Source: Henricia sp. BOLD:AAB3569
Taxonomy: Eukaryota; Echinodermata; Asteroidea; Spinulosida; Echinasteridae
NCBI GenBank assembly: GCA_037783545.1
Contig: JBBELK010000324.1
Location: 62,001-126,000, forward strand
Direction of reading: 5' to 3'
DNA length: 64,000 bases
The notes beneath the pieces are model-generated. The model did no database searches. It saw nothing but the letters and a program-made list of their open reading frames with translations, and was not told the origin of the DNA. Shown here piece by piece: positions 20,121 to 31,342 of the stretch; within the stretch, counting starts at the first letter, position 1, and each line of letters opens with the position of its first letter. Position numbers and translations under genes: made by a program.

Positions 20121-22460
20121 GTGCGCAATATAGAGTGCTTGGAGCATGCAAAATTTGAAGTTCGTCGGAACATTTTTCGACCTCCAAATTTGCCGACGTT
20201 TGGACCACACTTTGACCAAAATCCCGTCCCAAACTGGGCCGTGTCAACGACAGTCCGATGGACTGAGCATGCGCACGAGTCAGGAGTACACCAAAGAGGT
20301 GTGTACAGACAGCCACAGGTTGCGGGAGCATCCAGGAAGCTCCAACCCCTTTTTTCCTAAACTCTGAAATTTCTCTGCCATTTCCAGGCGAAAGTCTGTC
20401 AATTTTTTTGGACAAGTGCGCAATATAGAGTGCTTGGAGCATGCAAAATTTGAAGTTCGTCGGAACATTTTTCGACCGCCAAATTTGCCGACGTTTGGAC
20501 CACACTTTGACCAAAATCCCGTCCCAAACTGGGCCGTGTCAACGACAGTCCGATGGACTGAGCATGCGCACGAGTCAGGAGTACACCAAAGAGGTGTGTA
20601 CAGACAGCCACAGGTTGCGGGAGCATCCAGGAAGCTCCAACCCCTTTTTTCCTAAACTCTGAAATTTCTCTGCCATTTCCCGGCGAAAGTCTGTCAATTT
20701 TTTAGGACAAGTGCGCAATATAGAGTGCTTGGAGCATGCAAAATTTGAAGTTCGTCGGAACATTTTTCGACCTCCAAATTTGCCGACGTTTGGACCACAC
20801 TTTGACCAAAATCCCGTCCCAAACTGGGCCGTGTCAACGACAGTCCGATGGACTGAGCATGCGCACGAGTCAGGAGTACACCAAAGAGGTGTGTACAGAC
20901 AGCCACAGGTTGCGGGAGCATCCAGGAAGCTCCAACCCCTTTTTTCCTAAACTCTGAAATTTCTCTGCCATTTCCAGGCGAAAGTCTGTCAATTTTTTTG
21001 GACAAGTGCGCAATATAGAGTGCTTGGAGCATGCAAAATTTGAAGTTCGTCGGAACATTTTTCGACCTCCAAATTTGCCGACGTTTGGACCACACTTTGA
21101 CCAAAATCCCGTCCCAAACTGGGCCGTGTCAACGACAGTCCGATGGACTGAGCATGCGCACGAGTCAGGAGTACACCAAAGAGGTGTGTACAGACAGCCA
21201 CAGGTTGCGGGAGCATCCAGGAAGCTCCAACCCCTTTTTTCCTAAACTCTGAAATTTCTCTGCCATTTCCCGGCGAAAGTCTGTCAATTTTTTAGGACAA
21301 GTGCGTAATATAGAGTGCTTGGAGCATGCAAAATTTGAAATTCGTCGGAACATTTTTCGACCTCCAAATTTGCCGACGTTTGGACCACACTTTGACCAAA
21401 ATCCCGTCCCAAACTGGGCCGTGTCAACGACAGTCCGATGGACTGAGCATGCGCACGAGTCAGGAGTACACCAAAGAGGTGTGTACAGACAGCCACAGGT
21501 TGCGGGAGCATCCAGGAAGCTCCAACCCCTTTTTTCCTAAACTCTGAAATTTCTCTGCCATTTCCGGGCGAAAGTCTGTCAATTTTTTAGGACAAGTGCG
21601 CAATATAGAGTGCTTGGAGCATGCAAAATTTGAAGTTCGTCGGAACATTTTTCGACCTCCAAATTTGCCGACGTTTGGAGCACACTTTGACCAAAATCCC
21701 GTCCCAAACTGGGCCGTGTCAACGACAGTCCGATGGACTGAGCATGCGCACGAGTCAGGAGTACCCCAAAGAGGTGTGTACAGACAGCCACAGGTTGCGG
21801 GAGCATCCAGGAAGCTCCAACCCCTTTTTTCCTAAACTCTGAAATTTCTCTGCCATTTCCCGGCGAAAGTCTGTCAATTTTTTAGGACAAGTGCGCAATA
21901 TAGAGTGCTTGGAGCATGCAAAATTTGAAGTTCGTCGGAACATTTTTCGACCTCCAAATTTGCCGACGTTTGGACCACACTTTGTCCAAAATCCCGTCCC
22001 AAACTGGGCCGTGTCAACGACAGTCCGATGGACTGAGCATGCGCACGAGTCAGGAGTACACCAAAGAGGTGTGTACAGACAGCCACAGGTTGCGGGAGCA
22101 TCCAGGAAGCTCCAACCCCTTTTTTCCTAAACTCTGAAATTTCTCTGCCATTTCCCAGCGAAAGTCTGTCAATTTTTTAGGACAAGTGCGCAATATAGAG
22201 TGCTTGGAGCATGCAAAATTTGAAGTTCGTCGGAACATTTTTCGACCTCCAAATTTGCCGACGTTTGGACCAAACTTTGACCAAAATCCCAAACTGGGCC
22301 GTGTCAACGACAGTCCGATGGACTGAGCATGCGCACGAGTCAGGAGTACACCAAAGAGGTGTGTACAGACAGCCACAGGTTGCGGGAGCATCCAGGAAGC
22401 TCCAACCCCTTTTTTCCTAAACTCTGAAATTTCTCTGCCATTTCCCGGCGAAAGTCTGTC
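20121..22460 (+). repeat. 8-mer HOR, copy 2
   Basis: Starts 20121, 20416, 20711, 21006, 21301, 21596, 21891, 22186. Every diagnostic variant of copy 1 recurs at an offset of exactly 2,355; I saw no difference. The last unit loses its final 15 bases to the truncation junction at 22460/22461. Confidence 0.93.
22186..22460 (+). repeat. X monomer with 5-bp deletion
   Basis: Same 5-bp deletion and ACCAAACT as 19831, but cut off after r280 by the junction with a truncated monomer. Confidence 0.9.
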
Positions 22461-22645
22461 AAACTGGGCCGTGTCAACGACAGTCCGATGGACTGAGCAT
22501 GCGCACGAGTCAGGAGTACACCAAAGAGGTGTGTACAGACAGCCACAGGTTGCGGGAGCATCCAGGAAGCTCCAACCCCTTTTTTCCTAAACTCTGAAAT
22601 TTCTCTGCCATTTCCCAGCGAAAGTCTGTCAATTTTTTAGGACAA
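22461..22645 (+). repeat. Truncated monomer X185, copy 1
   Basis: r281-r295 of the preceding unit and r1-r110 of this one are missing (125 bp): GTCTGTC joins AAACTGGG. CAA occurs at both ends of the deletion (r280-r282 and r110-r112). The AT-tract region, the GCATGC at r24-r29 and the CGTCGG dyad are lost. It is followed by a CCCAGCG ending. Confidence 0.93.
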
Positions 22646-22920
22646 GTGCGCAATATAGAGTGCTTGGAGCATGCAACATTTGAAGTTCGTCGGAACATTT
22701 TTCGACCTCCAAATTTGCCGACGTTTGGACCACACTTTGACCAAAATCCCAAACTGGGCCGTGTCAACGACAGTCCGATGGACTGAGCATGCGCACGAGT
22801 CAGGAGTACACCAAAGAGGTGTGTACAGACAGCCACAGGTTGCGGGAGCATCCAGGAAGCTCCAACCCCTTTTTTCCTAAACTCTGAAATTTCTCTGCCA
22901 TTTCCCGGCGAAAGTCTGTC
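22646..22920 (+). repeat. X monomer with GCAACATT and 5-bp deletion
   Basis: 5-bp deletion as in other X units, here combined with the class C change GCAACATTTG, and cut at r280 by the next truncation. Confidence 0.9.
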
Positions 22921-23137
22921 AAACTGGGCCGTGTCAACGACAGTCCGATGGACTGAGCATGCGCACGAGTCAGGAGTACACCAAAGAGGTGTGTACACGA
23001 GTCAGGAGTACACCAAAGAGGTGTGTACAGACAGCCACAGGTTGCGGGAGCATCCAGGAAGCTCCAACCCCTTTTTTCCTAAACTCTGAAATTTCTCTGC
23101 CATTTCCCGGCGAAAGTCTGTCAATTTTTTAGGACAA
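22921..23137 (+). repeat. Truncated monomer X185, copy 2, with internal duplication
   Basis: Same 125-bp truncation junction. The unit is 217 bp, 32 more than the others, because of a tandem duplication at 22966-23029. Confidence 0.92.
22966..23029 (+). repeat. 32-bp tandem duplication inside a monomer
   Basis: The segment beginning CGAGTCAGGAG and ending GTGTACA occurs at 22966-22997 and again at 22998-23029. This is the only duplication of this kind I found in the window. ACA before the first copy and at the end of each copy suggests slippage or microhomology. Confidence 0.92.
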
Positions 23138-23727
23138 GTGCGCAATATAGAGTGCTTGGAGCATGCAAAATTTGAAGTTCGTCGGAACATTTTTCGACCT
23201 CCAAATTTGCCGACGTTTGGACCACACTTTGACCAAAATCCCGTCCCAAACTGGGCCGTGTCAACGACAGTCCGATGGACTGAGCATGCGCACGAGTCAG
23301 GAGTACACCAAAGAGGTGTGTACAGACAGCCACAGGTTGCGGGAGCATCCAGGAAGGTCCAACCCCTTTTTTCCTAAACTCTGAAATTTCTCTGCCATTT
23401 CCGGGCGAAAGTCTGTCAATTTTTTAGGACAAGTGCGCAATATAGAGTGCTTGGAGCATGCAAAATTTGAAGTTCGTCGGAACATTTTTCGACCTCCAAA
23501 TTTGCCGACGTTTCGACCACACTTTGACCAAAATCCCGTCCCAAACTGGGCCGTGTCAACGACAGTCCGATGGACTGAGCATGCGCACGAGTCAGGAGTA
23601 CACCAAAGAGGTGTGTACAGACAGCCACAGGTTGCGGGAGCATCCAGGAAGCTCCAACCCCTTTTTTCCTAAACTCTGAAATTTCTCTGCCATTTCCCAG
23701 CGAAAGTCTGTCAATTTTTTAGGACAA
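23138..23727 (+). repeat. Two monomers between truncated-unit blocks
   Basis: 23138 (GGAAGGTCC, CCGGGCG) and 23433 (GTTTCGACC, CCCAGCG). The order CCGGGCG then GTTTCGACC is also found at 1585/1880 and 16881/17176. Confidence 0.8.
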
Positions 23728-24612
23728 GTGCGCAATATAGAGTGCTTGGAGCATGCAAAATTTGAAGTTCGTCGGAACATTTTTCGACCTCCAAATTTGC
23801 CGACGTTTGGACCACACTTTGACCAAAATCCCGTCCCAAACTGGGCCGTGTCAACGACAGTCCGATGGACTGAGCATGCGCACGAGTCAGGAGTACACCA
23901 AAGAGGTGTGTACAGACAGCCACAGGTTGCGGGAGCATCCAGGAAGCTCCAACCCATTTTTTCCTAAACTCTGAAATTTCTCTGCCATTTCCCGGCGAAA
24001 GTCTGTCAATTTTTTAGGACAAGTGCGCAATATAGAGTGCTTGGAGCATGCAAAATTTGAAGTTCGTCGGAACATTTTTCGACCTCCAAATTTGCCGACG
24101 TTTGGACCACACTTTGACCAAAATCCCGTCCCAAACTGGGCCGTGTCAACGACAGTCCGATGGACTGAGCATGCGCACGAGTCAGGAGTACACCAAAGAG
24201 GTGTGTACAGACAGCCACAGGTTGCGGGAGCATCCAGGAAGCTCCAACCCCTTTTTTCCTAAACTCTGAAATTTCTCTGCCATTTCCCGGCGAAAGTCTG
24301 TCAATTTTTTAGGACAAGTGCGCAATATAGAGTGCTTGGAGCATGCAAAATTTGAAGTTCGTCGGAACATTTTTCGACCTCCAAATTTGCCGACGTTTGG
24401 ACCACACTTTGTCCAAAATCCCGTCCCAAACTGGGCCGTGTCAACGACAGTCCGATGGACTGAGCATGCGCACGAGTCAGGAGTACACCAAAGAGGTGTG
24501 TACAGACAGCCACAGGTTGCGGGAGCATCCAGGAAGCTCCAACCCCTTTTTTCCTAAACTCTGAAATTTCTCTGCCATTTCCCAGCGAAAGTCTGTCAAT
24601 TTTTTAGGACAA

Positions 24613-24887
24613 GTGCGCAATATAGAGTGCTTGGAGCATGCAAAATTTGAAGTTCGTCGGAACATTTTTCGACCTCCAAATTTGCCGACGTTTGGACCAC
24701 ACTTTGACCAAAATCCCAAACTGGGCCGTGTCAACGACAGTCCGATGGACTGAGCATGCGCACGAGTCAGGAGTACACCAAAGAGGTGTGTACAGACAGC
24801 CACAGGTTGCGGGAGCATCCAGGAAGCTCCAACCCCTTTTTTCCTAAACTCTGAAATTTCTCTGCCATTTCCCGGCGAAAGTCTGTC
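24613..24887 (+). repeat. X monomer with 5-bp deletion
   Basis: Same deletion as other X units, followed by a truncated monomer. Confidence 0.9.
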
Positions 24888-25072
24888 AAACTGGGCCGTG
24901 TCAACGACAGTCCGATGGACTGAGCATGCGCACGAGTCAGGAGTACACCAAAGAGGTGTGTACAGATAGCCACAGGTTGCGGGAGCATCCAGGAAGCTCC
25001 AACCCCTTTTTTCCTAAACTCTGAAATTTCTCTGCCATTTCCCGGCGAAAGTCTGTCAATTTTTTAGGACAA
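24888..25072 (+). repeat. Truncated monomer X185, copy 3
   Basis: Same junction. Carries the private variant ACAGATAGCC, shared only with the truncated unit at 25943, so these two are the closest pair. Confidence 0.93.
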
Positions 25073-25942
25073 GTGCGCAATATAGAGTGCTTGGAGCATG
25101 CAAAATTTGAAGTTCGTCGGAACATTTTTCGACCTCCAAATTTGCCGACGTTTGGACCACACTTTGACCAAAATCCCGTCCCAAACTGGGCCGTGTCAAC
25201 GACAGTCCGATGGACTGAGCATGCGCACGAGTCAGGAGTACACCAAAGAGGTGTGTACAGACAGCCACAGGTTGCGGGAGCATCCAGGAAGCTCCAACCC
25301 CTTTTTTCCTAAACTCTGAAATTTCTCTGCCATTTCCCGGCGAAAGTCTGTCAATTTTTTAGGACAAGTGCGCAATATAGAGTGCTTGGAGCATGCAAAA
25401 TTTGAAGTTCGTCGGAACATTTTTCGACCTCCACATTTGCCGACGTTTGGACCACACTTTGACCAAAATCCCGTCCCAAACTGGGCCGTGTCAACGACAG
25501 TCCGATGGACTGAGCATGCGCACGAGTCAGGAGTACACCAAAGAGGTGTGTACAGACAGCCACAGGTTGCGGGAGCATCCAGGAAGCTCCAACCCCTTTT
25601 TTCCTAAACTCTGAAATTTCTCTGCCATTTCCCGGCGAAAGTCTGTCAATTTTTTAGGACAAGTGCGCAATATAGAGTGCTTGGAGCATGCAAAATTTGA
25701 AGTTCGTCGGAACATTTATCGACCTCCAAATTTGCCGACGTTTGGACCACACTTTGACCAAAATCCCGTCCCAAACTGGGCCGTGTCAACGACAGTCCGA
25801 TGGACTGAGCATGCGCACGAGTCAGGAGTACACCAAAGAGGTGTGTACAGACAGCCACAGGTTGCGGGAGCATCCAGGAAGCTCCAACCCCTTTTTTCCT
25901 AAACTCTGAAATTTCTCTGCCATTTCCCGGCGAAAGTCTGTC
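24888..25942 (+). repeat. 1,055-bp HOR, copy 1
   Basis: Truncated unit with ACAGATAGCC, then 25073, 25368 (CTCCACATT) and 25663 (ATTTATCG). The same four-unit series follows immediately. Confidence 0.9.
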
Positions 25943-26127
25943 AAACTGGGCCGTGTCAACGACAGTCCGATGGACTGAGCATGCGCACGAGTCAGGAGTA
26001 CACCAAAGAGGTGTGTACAGATAGCCACAGGTTGCGGGAGCATCCAGGAAGCTCCAACCCCTTTTTTCCTAAACTCTGAAATTTCTCTGCCATTTCCCGG
26101 CGAAAGTCTGTCAATTTTTTAGGACAA
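25943..26127 (+). repeat. Truncated monomer X185, copy 4
   Basis: Same junction, but the preceding monomer (25663) has no 5-bp deletion. This is the one case where truncation is uncoupled from the X unit. Confidence 0.93.
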
Positions 26128-27012
26128 GTGCGCAATATAGAGTGCTTGGAGCATGCAAAATTTGAAGTTCGTCGGAACATTTTTCGACCTCCAAATTTGC
26201 CGACGTTTGGACCACACTTTGACCAAAATCCCGTCCCAAACTGGGCCGTGTCAACGACAGTCCGATGGACTGAGCATGCGCACGAGTCAGGAGTACACCA
26301 AAGAGGTGTGTACAGACAGCCACAGGTTGCGGGAGCATCCAGGAAGCTCCAACCCCTTTTTTCCTAAACTCTGAAATTTCTCTGCCATTTCCCGGCGAAA
26401 GTCTGTCAATTTTTTAGGACAAGTGCGCAATATAGAGTGCTTGGAGCATGCAAAATTTGAAGTTCGTCGGAACATTTTTCGACCTCCACATTTGCCGACG
26501 TTTGGACCACACTTTGACCAAAATCCCGTCCCAAACTGGGCCGTGTCAACGACAGTCCGATGGACTGAGCATGCGCACGAGTCAGGAGTACACCAAAGAG
26601 GTGTGTACAGACAGCCACAGGTTGCGGGAGCATCCAGGAAGCTCCAACCCCTTTTTCCCTAAACTCTGAAATTTCTCTGCCATGTCCCGGCGAAAGTCTG
26701 TCAATTTTTTAGGACAAGTGCGCAATATAGAGTGCTTGGAGCATGCAAAATTTGAAGTTCGTCGGAACATTTATCGACCTCCAAATTTGCCGACGTTTGG
26801 ACCACACTTTGACCAAAATCCCGTCCCAAACTGGGCCGTGTCAACGACAGTCCGATGGACTGAGCATGCGCACGAGTCAGGAGTACACCAAAGAGGTGTG
26901 TACAGACAGCCACAGGTTGCGGGAGCATCCAGGAAGCTCCAACCCCTTTTTTCCTAAACTCTGAAATTTCTCTGCCATTTCCCGGCGAAAGTCTGTCAAT
27001 TTTTTAGGACAA
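25943..27012 (+). repeat. 1,055-bp HOR, copy 2
   Basis: Truncated unit with ACAGATAGCC, then 26128, 26423 (CTCCACATT; private CTTTTTCCC and CATGTCCC) and 26718 (ATTTATCG). The last unit is not truncated, so this copy is 15 bases longer. Confidence 0.9.
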
Positions 27013-27897
27013 GTGCGCAATATAGAGTGCTTGGAGCATGCAAAATTTGAAGTTCGTCGGAACATTTTTCGACCTCCAAATTTGCCGACGTTTCGACCAC
27101 ACTTTGACCAAAATCCCGTCCCAAACTGGGCCGTGTCAACGACAGTCCGATGGACTGAGCATGCGCACGAGTCAGGAGTACACCAAAGAGGTGTGTACAG
27201 ACAGCCACAGGTTGCGGGAGCATCCAGGAAGCTCCAACCCCTTTTTTCCTAAACTCTGAAATTTCTCTGCCATTTCCCGGCGAAAGTCTGTCAATTTTTT
27301 AGGACAAGTGCGCAATATAGAGTGCTTGGAGCATGCAAAATTTGAAGTTCGTCGGAACATTTTTCGACCTCCAAATTTGCCGACGTTTGGACCACACTTT
27401 GACCAAAACCCCGTCCCAAACTGGGCCGTGTCAACGACAGTCCGATGAACTGAGCATGCGCACGAGTCAGGAGTACACCAAAGAGGTGTGTACAGACAGC
27501 CACAGGTTGCGGGAGCATCCAGGAAGCTCCAACCCCTTTTTTCCTAAACTCTGAAATTTCTCTGCCATTTCCGGGCGAAAGTCTGTCAATTTTTTAGGAC
27601 AAGTGCGCAATATAGAGTGCTTGGAGCATGCAAAATTTGAAGTTCGTCGGAACATTTTTCGACCTCCAAATTTGCCGACGTTTGGACCACACTTTGTCCA
27701 AAATCCCGTCCCAAACTGGGCCGTGTCAACGACAGTCCGATGGACTGAGCATGCGCACGAGTCAGGAGTACACCAAAGAGGTGTGTACAGACAGCCACAG
27801 GTTGCGGGAGCATCCAGGAAGCTCCAACCCCTTTTTTCCTAAACTCTGAAATTTCTCTGCCATTTCCCAGCGAAAGTCTGTCAATTTTTTAGGACAA

Positions 27898-28172
27898 GTG
27901 CGCAATATAGAGTGCTTGGAGCATGCACAATTTGAAGTTCGTCGGAACATTTTTCGACCTCCAAATTTGCCGACGTTTGGACCACACTTTGACCAAAATC
28001 CCAAACTGGGCCGTGTCAACGACAGTCCGATGGACTGAGCATGCGCACGAGTCAGGAGTACACCAAAGAGGTGTGTACAGACAGCCACAGGTTGCGGGAG
28101 CATCCAGGAAGCTCCAACCCCTTTTTTCCTAAACTCTGAAATTTCTCTGCCATTTCCCGGCGAAAGTCTGTC
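27898..28172 (+). repeat. X monomer with GCACAATT
   Basis: 5-bp deletion plus GCACAATT, the change also seen in the K-type HOR (11320, 12773). Confidence 0.88.
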
Positions 28173-28357
28173 AAACTGGGCCGTGTCAACGACAGTCCGA
28201 TGGACTGAGCATGCGCACGAGTCAGGAGTACACCAAAGAGGTGTGTACAGACAGCCACAGGTTGCGGGAGCATCCAGGAAGCTCCAACCCCTTTTTTCCT
28301 AAACTCTGAAATTTCTCTGCCATTTCCCGGCGAAAGTCTGTCAATTTTTTAGGACAA
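28173..28357 (+). repeat. Truncated monomer X185, copy 5
   Basis: Same GTCTGTC/AAACTGGG junction; no private variant seen. Confidence 0.92.
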
Positions 28358-29537
28358 GTGCGCAATATAGAGTGCTTGGAGCATGCAAAATTTGAAGTTC
28401 GTCGGAACATTTTTCGACCTCCAAATTTGCCGACGTTTGGACCACACTTTGACCAAAATCCCGTCCCAAACTGGGCCGTGTCAACGACAGTCCGATGGAC
28501 TGAGCATGCGCACGAGTCAGGAGTACACCAAAGAGGTGTGTACAGACAGCCACAGGTTGCGGGAGCATCCAGGAAGCTCCAACCCCTTTTTTCCTAAACT
28601 CTGAAATTTCTCTGCCATTTCCCGGCGAAAGTCTGTCAATTTTTTAGGACAAGTGCGCAATATAGAGTGCTTGGAGCATGCAAAATTTGAAGTTCGTCGG
28701 AACATTTTTCGACCTCCAAATTTGCCGACGTTTGGACCACACTTTGACCAAAATCCCGTCCCAAACTGGGCCGTGTCAACGACAGTCCGATGGACTGAGC
28801 ATGCGCACGAGTCAGGAGTACACCAAAGAGGTGTGTACAGACAGCCACAGGTTGCGGGAGCATCCAGGAAGCTCCAACCCATTTTTTCCTAAACTCTGAA
28901 ATTTCTCTGCCATTTCCCGGCGAAAGTCTGTCAATTTTTTAGGACAAGTGCGCAATATAGAGTGCTTGGAGCATGCAAAATTTGAAGTTCGTCGGAACAT
29001 TTTTCGACCTCCAAATTTGCCGACGTTTGGACCACACTTTGACCAAAATCCCGTCCCAAACTGGGCCGTGTCAACGACAGTCCGATGGACTGAGCATGCG
29101 CACGAGTCAGGAGTACACCAAAGAGGTGTGTACAGACAGCCACAGGTTGCGGGAGCATCCAGGAAGCTCCAACCCCTTTTTTCCTAAACTCTGAAATTTC
29201 TCTGCCATTTCCCGGCGAAAGTCTGTCAATTTTTTAGGACAAGTGTGCAATATAGAGTGCTTGGAGCATGCAAAATTTGAAGTTCGTCGGAACATTTTTC
29301 GACCTCCAAATTTGCCGACGTTTGGACCACACTTTGTCCAAAATCCCGTCCCAAACTGGGCCGTGTCAACGACAGTCCGATGGACTGAGCATGCGCACGA
29401 GTCAGGAGTACACCAAAGAGGTGTGTACAGACAGCCACAGGTTGCGGGAGCATCCAGGAAGCTCCAACCCCTTTTTTCCTAAACTCTGAAATTTCTCTGC
29501 CATTTCCCAGCGAAAGTCTGTCAATTTTTTAGGACAA

Positions 29538-29812
29538 GTGCGCAATATAGAGTGCTTGGAGCATGCAAAATTTGAAGTTCGTCGGAACATTTTTCGACCT
29601 CCAAATTTGCCGACGTTTGGACCACACTTTGACCAAAATCCCAAACTGGGCCGTGTCAACGACAGTCCGATGGACTGAGCATGCGCACGAGTCAGGAGTA
29701 CACCAAAGAGGTGTGTACAGACAGCCACAGGTTGCGGGAGCATCCAGGAAGCTCCAACCCCTTTTTTCCTAAACTCTGAAATTTCTCTGCCATTTCCCGG
29801 CGAAAGTCTGTC
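29538..29812 (+). repeat. X monomer with 5-bp deletion
   Basis: Same deletion; followed by a truncated monomer. Confidence 0.9.
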
Positions 29813-29997
29813 AAACTGGACCGTGTCAACGACAGTCCGATGGACTGAGCATGCGCACGAGTCAGGAGTACACCAAAGAGGTGTGTACAGACAGCCACAG
29901 GTTGCGGGAGCATCCAGGAAGCTCCAACCCCTTTTTTCCTAAACTCTGAAATTTCTCTGCCATTTCCCGGCGAAAGTCTGTCAATTTTTTAGGACAA
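29813..29997 (+). repeat. Truncated monomer X185, copy 6
   Basis: Same junction, with CTGGACCG in place of CTGGGCCG. Shared only with the copy at 31158. Confidence 0.92.
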
Positions 29998-30882
29998 GTG
30001 CGCAATATAGAGTGCTTGGAGCATGCAAAATTTGAAGTTCGTCGGAACATTTTTCGACCTCCAAATTTGCCGACGTTTGGACCACACTTTGACCAAAATC
30101 CCGTCCCAAACTGGGCCGTGTCAACGACAGTCCGATGGACTGAGCATGCGCACGAGTCAGGAGTACACCAAAGAGGTGTGTACAGACAGCCACAGGTTGC
30201 GGGAGCATCCAGGAAGCTCCAACCCATTTTTTCCTAAACTCTGAAATTTCTCTGCCATTTCCCGGCGAAAGTCTGTCAATTTGTTAGGACAAGTGCGCAA
30301 TATAGAGTGCTTGGAGCATGCAAAATTTGAAGTTCGTCGGAACATTTTTCGACCTCCAAATTTGCCGACGTTTGGACCACACTTTGACCAAAATCCCGTC
30401 CCAAACTGGGCCGTGTCAACGACAGTCCGATGGACTGAGCATGCGCACGAGTCAGGAGTACACCAAAGAGGTGTGTACAGACAGCCACAGGTTGCGGGAG
30501 CATCCAGGAAGCTCCAACCCCTTTTTTCCTAAACTCTGAAATTTCTCTGCCATTTCCCGGCGAAAGTCTGTCAATTTTTTAGGACAAGTGCGCAATATAG
30601 AGTGCTTGGAGCATGCAAAATTTGAAGTTCGTCGGAACATTTTTCGACCTCCAAATTTGCCGACGTTTGGACCACACTTTGTCCAAAATCCCGTCCCAAA
30701 CTGGGCCGTGTCAACGACAGTCCGATGGACTGAGCATGCGCACGAGTCAGGAGTACACCAAAGAGGTGTGTACAGACAGCCACAGGTTGCGGGAGCATCC
30801 AGGAAGCTCCAACCCCTTTTTTCCTAAACTCTGAAATTTCTCTGCCATTTCCCAGCGAAAGTCTGTCAATTTTTTAGGACAA

Positions 30883-31157
30883 GTGCGCAATATAGAGTGC
30901 TTGGAGCATGCAAAATTTGAAGTTCGTCGGAACATTTTTCGACCTCCAAATTTGCCGACGTTTGGACCACACTTTGACCAAAATCCCAAACTGGGCCGTG
31001 TCAACGACAGTCCGATGGACTGAGCATGCGCACGAGTCAGGAGTACACCAAAGAGGTGTGTACAGACAGCCATAGGTTGCGGGAGCATCCAGGAAGCTCC
31101 AACCCCTTTTTTCCTAAACTCTGAAATTTCTCTGCCATTTCCCGGCGAAAGTCTGTC
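30883..31157 (+). repeat. X monomer with 5-bp deletion
   Basis: Same deletion; the start of the 4.6-kb HOR copy described separately. Confidence 0.9.
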
Positions 31158-31342
31158 AAACTGGACCGTGTCAACGACAGTCCGATGGACTGAGCATGCG
31201 CACGAGTCAGGAGTACACCAAAGAGGTGTGTACAGACAGCCACAGGTTGCGGGAGCATCCAGGAAGCTCCAACCCCTTTTTTCCTAAACTCTGAAATTTC
31301 TCTGCCATTTCCCGGCGAAAGTCTGTCAATTTTTTAGGACAA
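31158..31342 (+). repeat. Truncated monomer X185, copy 7
   Basis: Same junction, with CTGGACCG. Confidence 0.92.

Larger units (their letters stand above)
23728..25072 (+). repeat. 1,345-bp HOR, copy 1
   Basis: Starts 23728 (CCCATTTTTT), 24023, 24318 (T), 24613 (X, 5-bp deletion) and a truncated unit 24888-25072. Three 295-bp units plus the 460-bp X + X185 pair give 1,345 bp. Repeated at 28653 and 29998. Confidence 0.9.
27013..28652 (+). repeat. Monomer run with one X + X185 pair
   Basis: Starts 27013 (GTTTCGACC), 27308 (AAAACCCCG, GATGAACT, CCGGGCG), 27603 (T), 27898 (X, also GCACAATT), truncated unit 28173-28357, then 28358 (consensus). The stretch 27603-28357 is the same T, X, X185 series as in the 1,345-bp HOR. 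Confidence 0.85.
28653..29997 (+). repeat. 1,345-bp HOR, copy 2
   Basis: Starts 28653 (CCCATTTTTT), 28948, 29243 (T; private GTGTGCAAT), 29538 (X), truncated unit 29813-29997 with CTGGACCG. Confidence 0.92.
29998..31342 (+). repeat. 1,345-bp HOR, copy 3
   Basis: Starts 29998 (CCCATTTTTT; private AATTTGTTAGG), 30293, 30588 (T), 30883 (X; private CCATAGG), truncated unit 31158-31342 with CTGGACCG. Copies 2 and 3 are adjacent and share CTGGACCG, so they arose by a recent tandem duplication. Confidence 0.92.

Noticed and set aside
22461..22645. Truncated monomers as insertion sites of a mobile element
   Set aside because: No inserted sequence, terminal repeats or target duplications; the junction is a simple deletion with CAA microhomology.
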